A stretch of DNA of 64,000 bases, taken from contig CM049989.1 of assembly GCA_016630955.3 (NCBI GenBank), forward strand, positions 124,001 to 188,000, in the 5' to 3' direction. This DNA is from Didymella arachidicola (taxonomy: Eukaryota; Ascomycota; Dothideomycetes; Pleosporales; Didymellaceae). The notes under the pieces were generated by a model, which was not told where the DNA came from, made no database searches, and saw only the letters and a list, made by a program, of their open reading frames with translations. Shown one piece after another: positions 59,913 through 64,000 of the stretch (position 1 is its first letter; each line of letters starts with the position of its first letter). The position numbers and the translations under genes are program-made.

Positions 59913-61445
59913 TCATGAATCACTGTCACTCAACGAATCCCTCCTCCCACCGCCACGCCTGTACCCAGCCATGACGTCGCGACTACCACGCTCGCGCTCG
60001 CGACGGCGACTACTCGGCCCGCCGACCTGGCTCACGCTCTCGCTTACACCGACGCTGCCAGCCTGGCTGAGACCGGGGATGTAGCACGGATACGACATGT
60101 GGCCCTGGGTATCGCCGTTTGTAGCGGTGAAGATGTCCGAGGGCGCAGTGTGAGAGGCGCGTTTCTTCTGGGGGGACTGGGATTGGGGCCGCGAGCGGGA
60201 GCCTGCGGGGCGGGGGCGGGACTGCGAGCGAGAGCCTGTGGGACGGGAACGGGACTGGGCGCGCTCGGCGTTGGGGCGGTAGTCGGAGTAGTACGAGGAC
60301 TCGGCAACGGTGCGGGATTCGCCCGTGTAGGCGGTCTGGGCGTCGTCGTCGCCGGTGGTGAAGGAGTAGGCGGCCGAGGGGGGGGCGCGGCGGGCGTTGG
60401 AGGGGGCTTTGGCGGGTTTCTGGGCGGGCGAGGCGGGCTTGACGGACTTGACAGGCGACTTGGGAGCAAAGTCGCGGGCCTCGGACTGGTCGTACTCAGA
60501 CGGGGCGGTATACTCTGTAAACGCGCGCGTGTACTCTGTGCGCGTCTCGGCCATCTCTGGCATCTCGGAGCCGACCTCGGAGCGCGCCTTCTTCGCCTTC
60601 TTCAGGTCGGCCTTCTCGCGCTTCGCCTCGGCCTTCTCGGACTCCTTGCGGGCCTTGGCCTGGGCGGCGGCGGCCTTCTGGGCTTCCTTCTCGGCGGCGC
60701 GGGCGTTCTTCATGCGCTCGCGGGCGCGGCGCTCCTTCTCCTTGGCGTCCTTCTTGGGGTCGCGCTTGTCCTTCTTGACGAGCGGGCGGCCGGAGACGTT
60801 GGAGCCCAGGTCCGAGGGCTCCGTGGGCGAGTAGTCCGTGTACATGCCGTCGGCCTGGCGGTTGAGGCCGCCGACGCGGGCGGCCTTCTCGTGGCGGTAG
60901 CCGTCGAGGTCCGGGTCGTTGTAGTCGTTGGTGTGGTCGCGGCGGTGCTTCTTGCGGCGGCCGTCGCCTCCGCGCAGGCCGTGGCGCGACTTGCCCTCCT
61001 CGGCGTCGCGCATCTCGCTCATGTCGGCGCTGGTGCCCGTCTCGTCCGTGTAGCCGACGCTGGTCGGGGCGCCGTAGCTGCCGCCGTGGACGACGCTGCC
61101 GCCGCCCAGGCGGGTGCTCTTGGTTGCGTTGGAGAGGGTGCGGCCGTCGGGGCCCTTGCGGCGCAGGACCGTCGACTTGTAGTCCTCCCAGTCGTCCTGC
61201 CGCCACTTGAAGCCGCCGTTCTTGGCCCAGAAGAAGAACCACAGGCACGTCATCGTCATGCCCACGCCGATGAGCGCGAACAGCACCTGGAACCCGGGGC
61301 CCGAGAGGTCCGTTGCCGGGCGCGCGCCTGCCGAGGCGAGGTTCTTGTACGTGTCATCGCGCTTTGCGAGCGACTTTGCGAGGAGGAGGGCGCGAGCAGC
61401 CAGCGGCGAGAGCGCCTCGGCGGCGAGTTCGGGGTGCGGCGCCAT
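59913..61445 (-). CDS. Conserved fungal single-pass membrane protein with charged cytoplasmic tail
   Basis: 510 residues from ATG 61445. The frame extends upstream to 61718, but that part reads through an 8-base repeat and looks like leader. A short N-terminal ectodomain (about 1-48) precedes one transmembrane helix (VLFALIGVGMTMTCLWFFFW, about 50-70), and then the block KWRQDDWEDYKSTVLRRKGPDGRTLSNATKSTRLGG, which is probably the conserved core. The tail holds a Lys/Arg/Glu/Ala coiled coil (about 250-330), tyrosine/threonine-rich SEYDQSEARD and YTGESRTVAESSYYSDY segments, Ser-Arg repeats (SRSRPTGSRSQSRPRP) and an acidic serine end. Function unknown. Convergent with the repeat-protein gene. 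Confidence 0.75.
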   Translation of the reverse strand: MAPHPELAAEALSPLAARALLLAKSLAKRDDTYKNLASAGARPATDLSGPGFQVLFALIGVGMTMTCLWFFFWAKNGGFKWRQDDWEDYKSTVLRRKGPDGRTLSNATKSTRLGGGSVVHGGSYGAPTSVGYTDETGTSADMSEMRDAEEGKSRHGLRGGDGRRKKHRRDHTNDYNDPDLDGYRHEKAARVGGLNRQADGMYTDYSPTEPSDLGSNVSGRPLVKKDKRDPKKDAKEKERRARERMKNARAAEKEAQKAAAAQAKARKESEKAEAKREKADLKKAKKARSEVGSEMPEMAETRTEYTRAFTEYTAPSEYDQSEARDFAPKSPVKSVKPASPAQKPAKAPSNARRAPPSAAYSFTTGDDDAQTAYTGESRTVAESSYYSDYRPNAERAQSRSRPTGSRSQSRPRPAGSRSRPQSQSPQKKRASHTAPSDIFTATNGDTQGHMSYPCYIPGLSQAGSVGVSESVSQVGGPSSRRRERERGSRDVMAGYRRGGGRRDSLSDSDS

Positions 61446-62098
61446 GGCGCAGGATGTGAGAAATGTGGCCAGGTGGGAGCGAATGCAGCTGGCGACGTGG
61501 GAGTATTCTAGTATCCGAGTATCCGAGTATGCGAGTATGCGAGTATGCGTGGTAGAAATGGGGCTCTGGAATGTGTGGGGAAGGAGAGAGCGCTGAGCCC
61601 GACACTTTTGGCGGATGGTCGGGTGGCTGGCACGCGCATATTGCGGGTGGTTGGAGGAGGCTGGGGCTTTGTTTACCGGCGCGTAGCCCGAGCAACACCA
61701 CGTCATCGCCCCAATCATGCACGGGCCGAACAGCAGGGCTGCATACGCGACGCGCCTGAAACACGACGACGTCCGTCCAACACGGCGCTCTTGATGGCGC
61801 TCTTCATGGCGCTCTCCACATCCTGCTGGCCTGCCGTGATTGTTCTTGTGGTGCGAGAATATGCTTGTCTGACTCGAGGCTTAGATAATTCGTGCAGTTA
61901 CTATGAATCTTCTTCAACCGACCAATCAGCGTGAAGCCCCTCCACTCGTCAACCGCAGGGCGCAACTAAATGTCAACTTGACAAGAAGTCATCTTGAATT
62001 CAGAAAATTCAGTCTCGCTGTGTATATAATCTCGCCGTATACAGCATGACGCACACACAACCGCCGCCGAATCGAGCAGCTGCGCCACCGCCTCCAGA
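61446..62098. promoter_or_regulatory. Divergent promoter region with an 8-bp tandem repeat
   Basis: It lies between the start codons of the single-pass membrane protein (-) and the MFS gene (+). A tandem repeat of GAGTATSC/GAGTATTC type runs from about 61501 to 61548 (six units), about 60-100 bases upstream of the minus-strand start. Confidence 0.7.
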
Positions 62099-63735
62099 AT
62101 GAGCACCACAGCAACCACCACTGAAGCCATCGAGCTCCCAATCCTCTCTCAACCCACCATCCCAGCGTCTTCGATCAGAGCCTCTCTCGACTCGCCGCGC
62201 CTCGGACACCCTCAGCATGCCACCTCCCCCTCCACCGCAAAAACATCGACCCTGCACACCGTCCTCACCATCTCCACCCCCGCCTTCGTAGGCTTCATCG
62301 CCAGCTTCACCAACGGCCTCATCACCATCGGGCTCCCCGAGATGGCGCACACGCTGAACCTCGACCGCGCACTGTATCTGTGGCCCTCGTCCGTGTACGG
62401 GCTCACTTCAGGCGCGTGTCTGCTGCTCGCCGGCGCCATCGCAGACATTGTCGGCGCGCGGCCCGTCGAGCTGCTCGGCATCGTGCTCATCGGCGTTTTC
62501 ACGCTCGCGTGCGGGTTCGCCGCCTCGGGGGAGCAGCTCGTCGCGTTCCGCGCGCTGCAGGGGGTGGCGCTCGCGCTGCATCTCCCTGCGTCTGTGGCGC
62601 TGATTGCGGGTGCGGTTCCCGCTGGCCGTGCGAGGAATCTCGGGTTTGCGTGTTTGGGCTTCAGTCAGCCGCTGGGGTTTGCGGTGGGGTTGGTCGTCAG
62701 CGGCGTGTTGGTCGAGAAGGCGGGCTGGCGGTCGGGGTTCTGGCTTTCTGGCGGCGCGCTGCTCGCGACTGCTGCCGCGGCCGTATGGACGCTCCCGCGG
62801 CTCGGGGGCAAGCGGGAGGGCGGCCTCGCGCTCGCGAAAACGGTCGGCAGGGAGGTGGACTGGGTGGGCGGCATCGTGTCGAGCGGGGGGCTGGCCATGC
62901 TCGCATACGTCCTTGCGTGAGTCTCCATCCCACATGCCAAACCACAGACTAACCCCCAGTTCGCAGCATCCTCAGCGCAGACCTCGGCGCCCTCCGTACC
63001 GCCTCGACCGCGACCCTGCTCGCGCTCAGCATCCTCCTCCTCGCCGCCTTCCCGCTGTGGATGCGCCACCGCACACACACAAACCAGCCCGCCCTCATCC
63101 CCAACACGCTCTGGTCCAACACCCCCTTCACAGCAACCTGCACCATGGTCGCTCTCTCCTACGGCGTCATGAACAGCATCGAGCTCTTCTCCTCGCTCTT
63201 CTTCCAGGAAATCCAACACGCCACCCCGCTGACCACCTCGCTGTACCTCCTCCCCAACCTCGCCACCGGCGTCGCGCTCAACATCCTCGTAGGCACCTTC
63301 GTGCACCGCGTCCCGGCACTGTACCTCGTTTCCGTCAGCGCGGCGCTATGTGCCCTCTCGCCGCTGTTCATGGCGCTGCTGGATCCCGCGTGGAACTACT
63401 TCCTCCTCGCCTTCTGGGCCCAAGTCCTCGCCCCGTTCTCCGCGGATGTCTTGTTCACCGTGGGTCTGATTATCGTCAGCGACAGTTTCCCTGAGAAGGA
63501 ACAGGCGCTTGCCGGCGCTGTGTTTAATACCGTGGCGCAGTTTGGTATGAGTCTGGGCATGGGGAGTTGTCAGGTTGTTGCGCTGGGTGTTGTGGGCAAG
63601 GGGGACGACCCGCGCGAACTGTTCAGGGGCTACCGCGCGAGTTTTTGGGCCATGTTTGCGTATATGCTGTGCTGTGTTGGTATTGCGGTTGTGGGCTTGA
63701 GGAGGGTGGGGAGGGTGGGGGTGAAGAGGGATTGA
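62099..63735 (+). CDS. MFS transporter, DHA2-like (14-span drug/H+ antiporter type)
   Basis: Two exons, 62099-62916 and 62967-63735, joined over a 50-nt intron (branch GACTAAC), give 528 residues. A polar N-terminus of about 45 residues is followed by FVGFIASFTNGLITIGLPEMA (first span), a loop-2/3 region with YGLTSGACLLLAGAIADIVGARPVELLG (motif A-like GxxaDxxGxR), AFRALQGVALALHLPASVALI (motif B), and LGFAVGLVVSGVLVEKAGWRSGFWLS (motif C type). Later spans include GVMNSIELFSSLFFQEIQHATPLTTSLYLLPN and FSADVLFTVGLIIVSDSFPEKEQALAGAVFNT. The pattern fits the plasma-membrane DHA2 family (Atr1/aminotriazole-resistance type). The substrate is unknown. Confidence 0.9.
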
Positions 63736-64000
63736 GCGGTGATGCATGGTACTTGTGAAGCAAGTCGATGGAGACTCGACGCAATGTACTCACTCCGTTA
63801 TATCGTCCAACCCCAGACTGACGACGACCCTCGTATTACTCATCTCATTCCCTCCCCCGCACCAGCACATCCTCAAACGAATCGATGTGTGTTCAGTAAC
63901 AATCAAAACCCTCCTTCCCATCCAGCGCCCCATCCCTTCAATTCGAGAACACGAAAGCAGAAGCCGATCCATCCCCCCTCTTTTGTAGAAGCTGCGAAAT

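Noticed and set aside
60099..61511. 470-codon plus-strand ORF, Gly/Ala/Val/Arg-rich
   Set aside because: It is antisense to the single-pass membrane protein gene; the composition reflects high GC and third-position bias, with no motifs.
1..64000. CRISPR array, operons, bacterial ribosome-binding sites
   Set aside because: The window is eukaryotic; tandem repeats found are minisatellites without regular unique spacers.
1..64000. tRNA or rRNA genes
   Set aside because: I looked for T-loop words (GGTTCRA..) in a cloverleaf context and for conserved rRNA words; none convincing. A covariance-model scan would decide.

Overview
This is nuclear DNA of a filamentous ascomycete (Pezizomycotina; Dothideomycetes is a guess from gene style only). 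The evidence is: genes carry short introns of 43-186 nt with GTAAGT-like donors and CTAAC branch points; the gene set includes an NpgA-type phosphopantetheinyl transferase, a Nup82-type nucleoporin, a Doa10/Ssm4 ligase and a BIM1-like copper protein; and the transposons are typical fungal pogo/Fot1, Tad-like LINE and Mutator-like elements whose premature stops look like CpA-to-TpA (RIP-type) damage.

Layout. 1-1.4 kb: 3' end of a dead LINE. 1.6-3.1 kb: zinc alcohol dehydrogenase with four introns. 3.9-9.1 kb: a pile of pogo/Fot1-like elements, one nested inside another. 9.2-13.1 kb: lipase pseudogene, multi-span membrane protein, NmrA-like reductase. 13.7-16.0 kb: a MITE abutting a Fot1-like element with an intact transposase. 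16.2-18.0 kb: decayed membrane-protein gene. 18.7-24.9 kb: compact housekeeping block (npgA, SNO1/PDX2-type glutaminase, CBP20, NUP82). 25.1-41.8 kb: nested transposon block. One chain is element C, interrupted by D, interrupted by F, interrupted by a 6-kb LINE with both ORFs open. It is followed by a Mutator-like element broken by an intact Fot1-like element (E), a solo LTR and a second, decayed pogo-like element (H). 42-46.3 kb: two decayed host-type genes and a small MITE. 47.8-64 kb: intact genes again (BIM1-like copper protein, Doa10, a large amphipathic repeat protein, a single-pass membrane protein, an MFS transporter).

How it works together. The host genes lie in two GC-richer islands. 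The islands are separated by AT-richer, repeat-rich stretches where nearly every host-type ORF is broken. Insertion order can be read from target duplications: TA for the pogo-like elements, 13 bp for the LINE, 5 bp for the LTR. The most distinctive signal is that all the pogo-like families here share one terminal architecture: an outer tip, then two tandem copies of a family-specific motif. In the main family a constant CTTTTGCCAAGACCACACC block follows. A MITE shares the exact tip of one subfamily, and two copies share the same three amber codons, so mobilisation in trans is likely.
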